This document shows positions 7,607 to 14,343 of a DNA stretch of 64,000 nucleotides, one piece after another. The position numbers and the translations under genes were made by a program. The stretch is from Pseudanabaena sp. lw0831. GTDB lineage: Bacteria > Cyanobacteriota > Cyanobacteriia > Pseudanabaenales > Pseudanabaenaceae. Each line of letters starts with the position of its first letter. Position 1 is the stretch's first letter. A model generated the notes under the pieces. That model worked only from the letters and a program-made list of their open reading frames with translations, did not search any database and was not told where the DNA came from. The stretch is from NCBI RefSeq assembly GCF_016584665.1, contig NZ_BBJB01000069.1, forward strand, positions 1-64,000, read 5' to 3'.

Positions 7607-8698
7607 ATGCTCAAAGCTGGGATTGTCGGACTACCCAATGTGGGGAAGTCTACGTTATTTAATGCCCTAGTTGCCAACGCCAAGGCGGAAGCAGCCAACT
7701 TTCCCTTTTGTACGATTGAACCCAACGTTGGCTCGGTGTCCGTCCCTGACGATCGCCTCAATACTCTCGCCTCAATCGGTAAATCTGCACAAACTATCCC
7801 AACCAGAGTCGAATTTGTCGATATTGCGGGACTGGTAAGAGGCGCAAGCAAAGGCGAAGGACTAGGAAATCAATTTTTAGGAAATATTCGAGTCTGCGAT
7901 GCGATCGTCCATGTCGTGCGTTGTTTTGAAAATGACGACATTATCCACGTTGAGGCCTCGATCGATCCTGCCCGTGATATTGAAATCATCACCCTTGAAC
8001 TTGCCCTATCCGATTTATCTCAAGTCGATCGCCGCATCGATCGCACCCGCAAAGCTGCCAGAGCCGATGCTGATGCAAAAATTGAATTAGCAGTCCTTGA
8101 AAAAGTTCGCGAGACGCTTGATGCTGGCAAACCTGCGCGTCTAGCCAATCTCACCGATGAAGAAAAAGAAGCAATTTCCGTATTGCAGTTGCTCACTCTC
8201 AAACCGACGATTTATGCCGCCAATGTCTCTGAAGATGATCTTGCCACAGGCAATGCTTTTGTCGAGAAGGTAAAGGCGATCGCGGCTGCCGAAAATGCGG
8301 AAGTAACTATTGTCTCTGCTCAAGTCGAGTCGGAACTTTTAGAGCTACCAGACGACGAACGTCAAGACTTTTTGGAATCTCTCGGAGTCAAAGAGGGCGG
8401 ATTACGATCCTTAATTCGCTCTACCTATCACCTCTTAGGACTACGCACCTATTTCACAGTTGGACCCAAGGAGGCTCGTGCATGGACAATTCATGCAGGC
8501 ATGAAAGCACCTCAAGCCGCAGGCGTAATTCATTCTGATTTTGAAAAAGCCTTTATTCGAGCAGAAACTGTTGCCTTTAAAGACCTTGTAGATTGTGGCT
8601 CGATGACTGCTGCTCGTTCTAAGGGATTGCTACGCAGTGAGGGCAAAGAATATGTGGTGCAGGAAGGTGATGTGATTTTATTCCTCACCAGTGCCTAA
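7607..8698 (+). CDS. ychF: Redox-responsive ATPase/GTPase YchF (OLA1 family)
   Basis: A conserved Obg-family P-loop NTPase, 363 aa as usual, that binds ribosomes and prefers ATP. G1 GLPNVGKSTLFNAL at residues 8-21, G3 DIAGLVRGASKGEGLGNQFL near residue 66, the altered G4 region typical of YchF (YAANVSE near 204), and a C-terminal TGS-like domain with FTVGPKEARAWTI. The sequence before ATG 7607 shows no strong ribosome site. Monocistronic: a hairpin and a classical terminator follow it. Confidence 0.97.
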   Translation: MLKAGIVGLPNVGKSTLFNALVANAKAEAANFPFCTIEPNVGSVSVPDDRLNTLASIGKSAQTIPTRVEFVDIAGLVRGASKGEGLGNQFLGNIRVCDAIVHVVRCFENDDIIHVEASIDPARDIEIITLELALSDLSQVDRRIDRTRKAARADADAKIELAVLEKVRETLDAGKPARLANLTDEEKEAISVLQLLTLKPTIYAANVSEDDLATGNAFVEKVKAIAAAENAEVTIVSAQVESELLELPDDERQDFLESLGVKEGGLRSLIRSTYHLLGLRTYFTVGPKEARAWTIHAGMKAPQAAGVIHSDFEKAFIRAETVAFKDLVDCGSMTAARSKGLLRSEGKEYVVQEGDVILFLTSA

Positions 8699-8716
8699 AA
8701 GATACACGAAACGCTG

Positions 8717-8769
8717 AAACCCTAAAATAGGGTGGCGACGCTTTGCGTCGCCACCTTATTTTAGGGTTT
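8717..8769. repeat. Hairpin with GGCGACGC tip after ychF
   Basis: AAACCCTAAAATA-GGGTGGCGACGC pairs with GCGTCGCCACC-TTATTTTAGGGTTT. Same foot (AAACCC/GGGTTT) as the 7469 and 9138 hairpins but a different arm. It may help terminate ychF. Confidence 0.8.
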
Positions 8770-8775
8770 GATATA

Positions 8776-8814
8776 AAACAAAAAGACCTAGCCATTGGCT
8801 AGGTCTTTTTGTTT
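8776..8814. terminator. Rho-independent bidirectional terminator
   Basis: AAAAAGACCTAGCCA / TTGGCTAGGTCTTTTT gives a perfect stem with A and T tracts on both sides. It can terminate ychF from the left and the short gene at 8915-8989 from the right. Confidence 0.9.
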
Positions 8815-8914
8815 CGGAATACTTTGTGATCTTTAGGTCACAGTCAACTGCTGGAAGGATCTCAGGTTTACTAGTAAATTAGGCTAGCAAGCTAGAGATA
8901 ATTAACTAAATAAC

Positions 8915-8989
8915 TTACAGAACAGCCCCAGCGCACAGCTCGGAAACCTGAAGACCCATACGTTTACCGTTACTACTATCTGATTGCAT
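8915..8989 (-). CDS. 24-residue peptide gene with its own promoter and terminator
   Basis: On the minus strand, AGGAGG (9003-8998) stands eight bases before ATG 8989, followed by 24 codons and a TAA at 8917-8915. The peptide is Ser/Asn/Gly-rich at its start, has a basic GKRMG centre and ends in a small-residue tail SELCAGAVL with one Cys. An in-frame ATG two codons upstream overlaps the ribosome site and is less likely. A promoter at 9099-9071, a stem (TTCGG/CCGAA) in the leader and the terminator at 8776-8814 make it a self-contained transcription unit. No known family is recognised; it could be a secreted or modified peptide, a small regulator, or a short reading frame inside a structured RNA. 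Confidence 0.6.
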   Translation of the reverse strand: MQSDSSNGKRMGLQVSELCAGAVL

Positions 8990-9070
8990 GGGCATCACCT
9001 CCTGTTATCTAAATATTTATTATCAAGTGTGGTTCGGCTTAACACCGAAGGTTTATTCAACCTGAGACGT

Positions 9071-9099
9071 AATATAGCTGACAAATCAGGATTTGACAA
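9071..9099 (-). promoter_or_regulatory. Sigma-70-type promoter of the 24-codon gene
   Basis: Minus strand: TTGTCA (9099-9094), 17-bp spacer, TATATT (9076-9071). The predicted start near 9064 gives a leader of about 75 nt before the ATG. Confidence 0.6.
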
Positions 9100-9137
9100 T
9101 AGAGATCATATAGCAATGCAAGTTTTGCCTAGGACAT

Positions 9138-9192
9138 AAAACCCAAATAAAGAAAGGCGGCGCATCGCGCCGCCTTTCTTTATTTGGGTTTT
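9138..9192. repeat. GCGGCGC-tip hairpin downstream of the CLC gene
   Basis: AAAACCCAAATAAAGAAAGG with its perfect mirror arm around CGGCGCATCGCGCCG. It abuts the stop codon of the 9196-11799 gene and may terminate it. Confidence 0.85.
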
Positions 9193-9195
9193 GAT

Positions 9196-11799
9196 TTATA
9201 AAGCTTTGCGAAAAATGATGATGGTTCTGTTACTGTTTCGAGCGATCGCATCGGGAATATTCCCATGCATAATCTGCTGCACAATGCCCTCACGACTTGC
9301 ACCTAACATAATGACATCACTTCTCTCCTGATTAGCTAGATCGAGAATCGCATCGGCAATTGATTTAGAACAGATGGGAATCGTGCCAACAGAAAAGCGA
9401 AGCGATTTATATAAAGAATCTGCATATTTCTCTAACTGACTCGCCTGATGATTTTCATTCACAGGAGAAAAGATTTGACAGAGACAGACTTCTGGATAAG
9501 GAGAAAGTGACATCAGTGCAGGTAGTAGCAGCAAGGCATTCTCAGTATTTGGACCTCCAGCAATCGGGATTAACCAACGATTAAAGGAAATACTTGGCTT
9601 CTTGAATTCTTGATTAAATGGATTAACTTTCTGCAAGCGATCGCTAAACTTGACAAGCATTACATCACAATTTGCTTGCCTCACCACCGTATCCACTGTG
9701 TCCCCAAATATGCGATCGGGAGATTTCGATTTACCATACCAGCCAATTAATAACAAATCAATCTGGCGATCGCTAGCTACTTCTAAAATAGTCTGCCCCT
9801 CATCATGGGCGACACGTACTTGCGAATGGAGAGAGACTTTCCTAGTCTTGGCAGCATTAGCTACCTGCTGAAATAGTTCTAAACTAGGATTTAAATCGAC
9901 AGCTGTTGCTGATGGTGTGAGATGGGGAGAGATAGAGATAATATGCAGACATTCTAATTCGTAGTTTTGCTTTTCTGCGATCGCAAGAGCTATTTCAATC
10001 AGATACATTGCAGTTTGAGGATTACTCAAAGGTAGTAATAAACGCCCCTTGCCCGTCGCAGTTCCGCGCTGTTGGTAAACAAGATAGGAAGATTTGGATG
10101 TTTGGGAACTAACTCCCCGCAATCGCTTTGCTTGAGCACGTAGAATATCGCTGCGAGTGATAATACCGACAAGCTTATCGCGATCGATCACGGGTAAACG
10201 CGACAGCTTGTAATATGAAAGTAGATAGAGAACTTGAGAAAGGCTCTCTTCAGGACTGACCGTAATCGGCTTTTGGGTCATGATTTGGCGGATCGCAACA
10301 TCTCCCGATATCTTGCTTTCTTGAGCCTTGACTAAATCCATTTGCGTGATAATGCCGACTAGATGCCCATCAGTAACGACAGGAAAGCCACGATGTCGCG
10401 ATCGCGCAAATGTCTGTATCGTCTCATTGATGATCATGTCACTGCTCAGTGTTTCCACCTGTCGCTGCATCACATCCACGGCTCTCAATCCATCCCATAA
10501 TCCATCGGTGACAGTTTCTGCTTCAAGATGAATGCCTTTTAGTTCCAATAAATGTGTGTATAAAGAGCCAGGGGCATACTTCTCAGTACAGAGATAAGCA
10601 ACTACGCCAGTAATCATCAATGGCAGAATAATATTAAAATCTCGCGTGATTTCAAACACAATCACAAAGGCAGTAATTGGTACTTTGGCGACTGCCCCAA
10701 AAAATGCTCCCATTCCCGAAAGCGCATAGGTTGCGAGAGTTCCCACACCCAGTAGCGAATGTTCTAAATTCCCCACCAGTGAGCCAAGAGCCGATCCTAA
10801 GATCAAGCTAGGTACAAATAATCCTCCAGAAGTCTCGGCGCTACAGGCAATTAGGGTGAGGATAAATCGCACTGCAAAGGTTCCTGCGGTAACTTTCCAG
10901 TCTGATTGTCCCATTGCCAAAAATAGCTGCAAGCCTGTACTGTCGCGAAAGTCATTGGGTAATATGGCGATCGCAATTCCCGACAAACAACCTGCGATCG
11001 CAATCCGCCATGCTATTCCAATTTTAAAAAAATTGCGATTCCATTTGATCACGGCGAGTACACTGTGATTAAAGAATGCTGCAAACCAGCCAACCAGCAA
11101 CCCTAGCAATAGGAGAAAAGGAATCTCTTGGGCGGAGAATTGAATGACAGGAATAACTGAGGTAAGGCTATGCCCAGACAACATCAGAGAAACGACACCG
11201 CCAATAAACGAAGCGAGAATCGCAGTTCCTAAAGTCAGGCTTGAGACATCATGCAGCAGTTCTTCGATCACAAATAATACGCCTGCGATCGGAGCATTAA
11301 ATCCTGCGGCGAGTCCTGCGGCGGCTCCAGCGGCGATCAGTTGTCGCTGATATTCAGGCGAGGTAGGAATCCATTGGCTTACTTGTCCTGCGATCGCAGC
11401 CCCAATCTGTACGGTTGGTCCCTGCCGTCCTAGCGCTAGTCCCGAGCCCAGCGCCAAAATTGTACTGGCAATCTTGACCACAGCAACACGCAGATTTAGA
11501 GCGATCGGAACATAACCAAGGGCTGCTTTGACTTGGGGAATGCCACTACCTGAAGCCTCAGGTGCAAATTGTTCGATTAAAAATCCTGAAAGATATCCGC
11601 CAGTCAAGCCAATTACAGGTAATGCAAACCATGCGGGTAAGTCGTTAGCAATTTGGAGCCGCCAACCACCGATCCAACCAATTCCCTGTTTCAACATGAC
11701 GGCGGCTAGACCCGCTAGTACCCCAATCAAACAAGCTTCAAAAATGGCTAGCCGTTTTGGTCTTAACCATTTTTGCAACGATGTTATTTCTAAAGCCAT
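9196..11799 (-). CDS. CLC-type chloride transporter/channel with CBS pair and universal-stress domains
   Basis: An 867-residue inner-membrane protein. Residues about 15-410 form the CLC transport domain (GSGIPQVKA near 84; GRQGPTVQIG at 124-133; AGFNAPIAGVLFVIEE near 165-180; SGGLFVPSL). Residues about 440-555 hold two CBS motifs (AVDVMQR, IMTQKP, LVGIITRSD). The C-terminal 300 residues hold two UspA-like repeats (ALAIAEKQNYELECLHII; IPIAGGPNTENALLLL). The position of the external gating glutamate (GREGP in transporters) is Gln126 here, codon CAG at 11424-11422, while the internal proton-pathway glutamate in VIEEL remains. Monocistronic between a hairpin and the IS256 remnant. Confidence 0.93.
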   Translation of the reverse strand: MALEITSLQKWLRPKRLAIFEACLIGVLAGLAAVMLKQGIGWIGGWRLQIANDLPAWFALPVIGLTGGYLSGFLIEQFAPEASGSGIPQVKAALGYVPIALNLRVAVVKIASTILALGSGLALGRQGPTVQIGAAIAGQVSQWIPTSPEYQRQLIAAGAAAGLAAGFNAPIAGVLFVIEELLHDVSSLTLGTAILASFIGGVVSLMLSGHSLTSVIPVIQFSAQEIPFLLLLGLLVGWFAAFFNHSVLAVIKWNRNFFKIGIAWRIAIAGCLSGIAIAILPNDFRDSTGLQLFLAMGQSDWKVTAGTFAVRFILTLIACSAETSGGLFVPSLILGSALGSLVGNLEHSLLGVGTLATYALSGMGAFFGAVAKVPITAFVIVFEITRDFNIILPLMITGVVAYLCTEKYAPGSLYTHLLELKGIHLEAETVTDGLWDGLRAVDVMQRQVETLSSDMIINETIQTFARSRHRGFPVVTDGHLVGIITQMDLVKAQESKISGDVAIRQIMTQKPITVSPEESLSQVLYLLSYYKLSRLPVIDRDKLVGIITRSDILRAQAKRLRGVSSQTSKSSYLVYQQRGTATGKGRLLLPLSNPQTAMYLIEIALAIAEKQNYELECLHIISISPHLTPSATAVDLNPSLELFQQVANAAKTRKVSLHSQVRVAHDEGQTILEVASDRQIDLLLIGWYGKSKSPDRIFGDTVDTVVRQANCDVMLVKFSDRLQKVNPFNQEFKKPSISFNRWLIPIAGGPNTENALLLLPALMSLSPYPEVCLCQIFSPVNENHQASQLEKYADSLYKSLRFSVGTIPICSKSIADAILDLANQERSDVIMLGASREGIVQQIMHGNIPDAIARNSNRTIIIFRKAL

Positions 11800-11821
11800 A
11801 AAAAACTACTGAGTTTGACTA

Positions 11822-12180
11822 GAGATTGTAAATTAGATCGTGTCAAGAGGAAAAAGGAGAAAATAAACCCCAGTAAAACCACACAAGAAAAAACATGAAT
11901 ATCCGCACTGAACTACTAGACGAACTGCTAAAAGAGTACAAAAAACCAGAAGCCCTGATGGGAGAAGGAGTCCTCCTTAAAGAATTAACCAAAGCACTGG
12001 TGAAAGATGCTTAAACGCGGAGATCAATTACCAGATGCAAGAAGAGAAAGCCACCCCGACCGCAGAGCAGCCCAACAATCGGCGCAATGGGTATAGCCCA
12101 AAAAACATCAAAGGGACATTTGGCGAAGCGACGATCGCCGTGCCAAGAGACAGGAATGGCGAATACGAACAAATCCTGAT
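11822..12180 (+). mobile_element. Remnant of an IS256-family insertion sequence (left part only)
   Basis: GAGATTGTAAATTAGATCGT at 11822 resembles the terminal inverted repeat of IS256-family elements and is followed at the usual distance by a transposase start. No right end is found; the element dissolves into HIP1-type repeats near 12185. The right limit is approximate. The spacer 11800-12265 holds nothing else. Confidence 0.65.
11894..12180 (+). pseudogene. IS256-family transposase, frameshifted and truncated
   Basis: From ATG 11894 the frame reads like an IS256 transposase N-terminus (MNIRTELLDELLKEYKKPEA, then LLKELTKALVK) and stops at TAA 12013-12015. One frame over, the homology continues without a gap (CLNAEINYQMQEEKATPT, NRRNGYSPKNIKGTFGEAT, VPRDRNGEYE) to about 12175. 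Restoring one base around 12006 joins the parts. The DDE catalytic core, normally the next 250 residues, is absent. It is dead and marks the left edge of the accessory island. Confidence 0.85.
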
Positions 12181-12184
12181 CGCC

Positions 12185-12256
12185 CTCTCAAAATCCAAAA
12201 TCACGATCGCCACTTCAAAAATCAAACAGAGATCGCCTCTTCAAAATCAAATTTTT
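12185..12256. repeat. HIP1-spaced degenerate array at the 3' end of higA
   Basis: About three units of the form TCAAAAATCAAACAG + (A/C)GATCGCC, 24-27 bp each (plus-strand reading). The array ends nine bases from the higA stop codon. Confidence 0.75.
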
Positions 12257-12265
12257 TGATCCATC

Positions 12266-12580
12266 CTAAACTTGAATTAGTTGCTGATTATTCATAAATG
12301 AACGAGGTTGAATCGTCTTTTGAATTTCTTCTCCCGCTAACTCCTCAGCTAGCCGCAACTCATAAGCTTTTTGCAAATTAAGCCATAGTTCTGCACCAGT
12401 GCCAAACCATCGTCCTAGACGTAATGCAGTGTCCGCAGTAATACCTCTTTGCCCTTTGATGATTTGCGTAATCCGATTTGTGGGAATATGAAGCGATCGC
12501 GCTAGTTCTGATGCACTAATTCCAAGTTCTTCTAGTTCATCTGCTAAGATTTCGCCAGCGTGAATTGCGGGTCTTGCCAT
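12266..12580 (-). CDS. higA: HigA-family antitoxin (XRE helix-turn-helix)
   Basis: A 104-residue DNA-binding antitoxin of the HigA/VapI type: PAIHAGEILADELEELGISA at the start, helix-turn-helix at about residues 20-60 (ELARSLHIPTNRITQIIKGQ), then the family signature TALRLGRWFGTGAELWLNLQ. It normally neutralises HigB and represses the operon. The ATG at 12580 follows AAGGAG and comes 14 bp after the higB frame ends, so the order is higB-higA as usual. Its partner HigB is broken, so the antitoxin appears to be an orphan with intact sequence. Confidence 0.93.
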   Translation of the reverse strand: MARPAIHAGEILADELEELGISASELARSLHIPTNRITQIIKGQRGITADTALRLGRWFGTGAELWLNLQKAYELRLAEELAGEEIQKTIQPRSFMNNQQLIQV

Positions 12581-12594
12581 AGCTGTTTTCTCCT

Positions 12595-12880
12595 TTAGTG
12601 ATAATCGACAATTTCGATATTAAATGGACGATTTTCTGTTTCTGTCCACTCAAAACAAATACGCCATTTGTCATTTATGCGGATGCTGTACTGTCCTTTT
12701 CTATCTCCGCTTAATGCCTCAAAACGGTTGCTTGGTAATGCCATTAGAGCTTCTTTGTTAGGCGAGAGCTTCTAGAACTTCTAGACGTTTGTATGCTTGT
12801 CTTTCAAAGCTCTGAAACTCTTTGACAAGATCACCCGCAGCAAATTTGGCTGTGCGTTTGTCTTTATATTTTTGAGACAT
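12595..12880 (-). pseudogene. higB: HigB (RelE-superfamily) toxin, frameshifted
   Basis: ATG 12880 opens a HigB-like start (YKDKRTAKFAAGDLVKEFQS, then FERQAYKRLEVLEAL), but the frame hits TAA after 40 codons. One frame over, the rest of HigB follows at once: NKEALMALPSNRFEALSGDR, KGQYSIRINDKWRICFEW and ending EIVDYH at TAA 12597-12595. A single-base change near 12770 joins both halves into about 95 residues, the normal length. The mRNA interferase should therefore be inactive unless ribosomes shift frame. Together with intact higA this is a decayed toxin beside a surviving antitoxin. Confidence 0.85.
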
Positions 12881-12917
12881 AGGCAAGTCTTATGTGTTAC
12901 GTCAAGCATAACATTAA

Positions 12918-13060
12918 GATCGCCACTCCACAAAAATCAAAAAGCGATCGCCCCCTACAACACCCAAAATCGCGATCGCCTCTTCAAAAAAATCAAACAG
13001 CGATCGCCTTCTTACCACTCAAAATCGCGATGCCTCCTCAAAAATCAAACAGAGATCGCA
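12918..13060. repeat. HIP1-spaced degenerate array at the 3' end of the RelE/ParE toxin gene
   Basis: Five units of 24-29 bp ending in GCGATCGCC or close variants. Two spacer types alternate: TCAAAAA-ATCAAACA and ACCACTCAAAATC / ACAACACCCAAAATC. The array begins directly after the toxin stop codon at 13061. Confidence 0.8.
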
Positions 13061-13351
13061 TTACTTTCGACTCTTCCAATATCCAACTTCTCGACTGCAA
13101 TGCATCACGGCTAAGATCAGAATATAATCTTGCTCAATCGTATAAAGGATTCCGTAGGGGAATTTTCGTGTCATGCATCGGCGAATATCTTCATCAATTG
13201 CGGGGTAACGATTAGGAGATTCTTTAATCCGAAAAATTGCATCTTCAATTGCATTGATAAAAGCTTGCGCGATTTCCGTTCTCTGTTCAGCATAGTATTG
13301 AACCGCCTCAGAATATTCGGCAAGTGCTTCGGGATGAAATACATACTTCAT
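13061..13351 (-). CDS. RelE/ParE-family toxin
   Basis: A 96-residue toxin of the RelE/ParE superfamily: FHPEALAEYSEAVQYYAEQ at the start, central ESPNRYPAIDEDIRRCMTRK, then FPYGILYTIEQDYILILAVM and C-terminal HCSREVGYWKSRK. The RFPY-like strand and final basic residues fit ParE-type gyrase poisons or RelE-type ribonucleases; the sequence does not decide which. Its start overlaps the antitoxin stop by one base, so it is translated with the antitoxin. Its stop codon abuts the HIP1-spaced array. Confidence 0.9.
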   Translation of the reverse strand: MKYVFHPEALAEYSEAVQYYAEQRTEIAQAFINAIEDAIFRIKESPNRYPAIDEDIRRCMTRKFPYGILYTIEQDYILILAVMHCSREVGYWKSRK

Positions 13352-13578
13352 TACGCAAGTAATCGTCTTACCTGAGCTAGAGCATCTTCTCCATCGATTG
13401 TTTGAACGGAACCATCACGGACTGCATCGCGTCTTTTTTTTGCCTCGGCTGTCCATGTTGCCTGAACAGTTGGATCGGTGTCAAATTCTAGGCTTTCGAT
13501 TAGTTTTTCTGCTAATAGCGCTCTAGAAATGCTAGGGAGAGATAATAATTCTTTCGTAAGTAGCTCTATTGATCTCAT
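13351..13578 (-). CDS. Antitoxin of the RelE/ParE module (addiction-module component family)
   Basis: A 75-residue antitoxin with the common pattern LLTKELLSLPSISRALLAEK, LIESLEF, then a charged linker and DGEDALAQVRRLLA, seen in addiction-module antitoxins that precede RelE/ParE toxins. ATG 13578 is chosen because GAGG lies eight bases before it; the frame is open to a TTG at 13590 that overlaps that ribosome site. First gene of the two-gene unit. Confidence 0.85.
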   Translation of the reverse strand: MRSIELLTKELLSLPSISRALLAEKLIESLEFDTDPTVQATWTAEAKKRRDAVRDGSVQTIDGEDALAQVRRLLA

Positions 13579-13647
13579 AAATAACCTCAAAGCAATGGGT
13601 ATTTGGTATGTAGTCTAGCAAAAAATAAATTTAATGGCTGTAGTAAC

Positions 13648-13684
13648 GCCACATTACAAAAAATCAAACAGCGATCGCGCATTG
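13648..13684. repeat. HIP1-spaced repeat unit at the 3' end of the DUF2442 gene
   Basis: One full unit (TTACAAAAAATCAAACAG + CGATCGCG) placed two bases from the DUF2442 stop codon at 13686-13688. Same family as 12185, 12918 and 14220. Confidence 0.75.
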
Positions 13685-13685
13685 T

Positions 13686-13931
13686 TTAAGCTGTTTGGGC
13701 AACTGTGGCTAACTTAATTAGTCCTTTAGTTGTTAAATCTTCATCGATCGCATACCAATGAATTCCATAACCTGATGGCGAAATACGATACATTCTACGT
13801 TCAATATCAGTTGCTTGAGCGAGTTTTTTAGAAACTTGAACAATTGGAATTTCAAAGGTTTCTTCATTAACCGATAAAATTATCCACTCGCCACTAAAAT
13901 CTATATTCGATACGTTGTATTGCTTATCCAT
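13686..13931 (-). CDS. DUF2442 domain protein (probable partner of DUF4160)
   Basis: An 81-residue DUF2442 protein: GEWIILSVNEETFEIPI, then KLAQATDIERRMYRISPSGY and GIHWYAIDEDLTTKGLI. DUF2442 proteins are usually encoded beside DUF4160 proteins in a toxin-antitoxin-like arrangement; their molecular activity is not established. The ATG at 13931 overlaps the DUF4160 stop codon (ATGGATAA). An upstream in-frame ATG at 13961 lies inside the DUF4160 gene and is less likely. Confidence 0.85.
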   Translation of the reverse strand: MDKQYNVSNIDFSGEWIILSVNEETFEIPIVQVSKKLAQATDIERRMYRISPSGYGIHWYAIDEDLTTKGLIKLATVAQTA

Positions 13932-14181
13932 TTTGCTGGCTCCTGAATGCTTGCCATTCATCTACTATTTCATCAAAGTTTTGTAAGATTATCTTCTTAA
14001 CTTCTCGCGTATCTCGTGATGACATTCCATAGGAGTAAGCCTCACGAATTTCGTATAGATCAATATCTAGCCAATATTTACATTCGCTGTCTCCTTTCTG
14101 AACATGAATATGAATTGGTTCATTTCCTTCATCCGAATAAAAGAAAAATCGCCATCCTTTTAGATAAAGAACTGTTGGCAT
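13924..14181 (-). CDS. DUF4160 domain protein
   Basis: An 85-residue DUF4160 protein with the signature WRFFFYSDEGNEPIHIHVQK near the start, then KYWLDIDLYEIREAYSYGMS and a helical C-terminus ending VDEWQAFRSQQ. The HIHV motif is nearly invariant in the family. It forms a two-gene overlapping unit with the DUF2442 gene and is likely a toxin-antitoxin-like or host-takeover-resistant module; which member is toxic is unknown. Confidence 0.88.
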   Translation of the reverse strand: MPTVLYLKGWRFFFYSDEGNEPIHIHVQKGDSECKYWLDIDLYEIREAYSYGMSSRDTREVKKIILQNFDEIVDEWQAFRSQQNG

Positions 14182-14219
14182 TTAGGTTGATATCGTTATA
14201 TTTGTTAAACTAGCATATT

Positions 14220-14332
14220 TTCTAAAACCAAACAGCGTCGCGATCGCCCATCCACAAAAATCAAACATCGATCGCCTCTCTCACCACCTCAAAATATCAC
14301 GATCGCTACTTCAAAAAATCAAACAGCGATCT
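14220..14332. repeat. HIP1-spaced degenerate array at the 3' end of the Mrr-like gene
   Basis: Four units of 26-30 bp (AAAACCAAACAGCGTCGCGATCGCC, ACAAAAATCAAACATCGATC and two further variants, quoted in part), alternating the same two spacer types as at 12918. It ends 11 bp from the stop codon at 14344. Confidence 0.75.
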
Positions 14333-14343
14333 ACTCAGTTTTA

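Noticed and set aside
8915-9010. The plus strand has CGGAAACCTG, which recalls the GGAAAC element of the Yfr2 family of cyanobacterial small RNAs.
   Set aside because: One short match, with no plus-strand promoter or terminator around it, whereas the minus strand has promoter, ribosome site, stop and terminator. An RNA role is not excluded.
12918-13060. Regularly spaced GCGATCGC units looked like a small CRISPR array.
   Set aside because: The constant part is the genome-wide HIP1 octamer, unit length varies, the spacers repeat among themselves, and there is no leader or cas gene.
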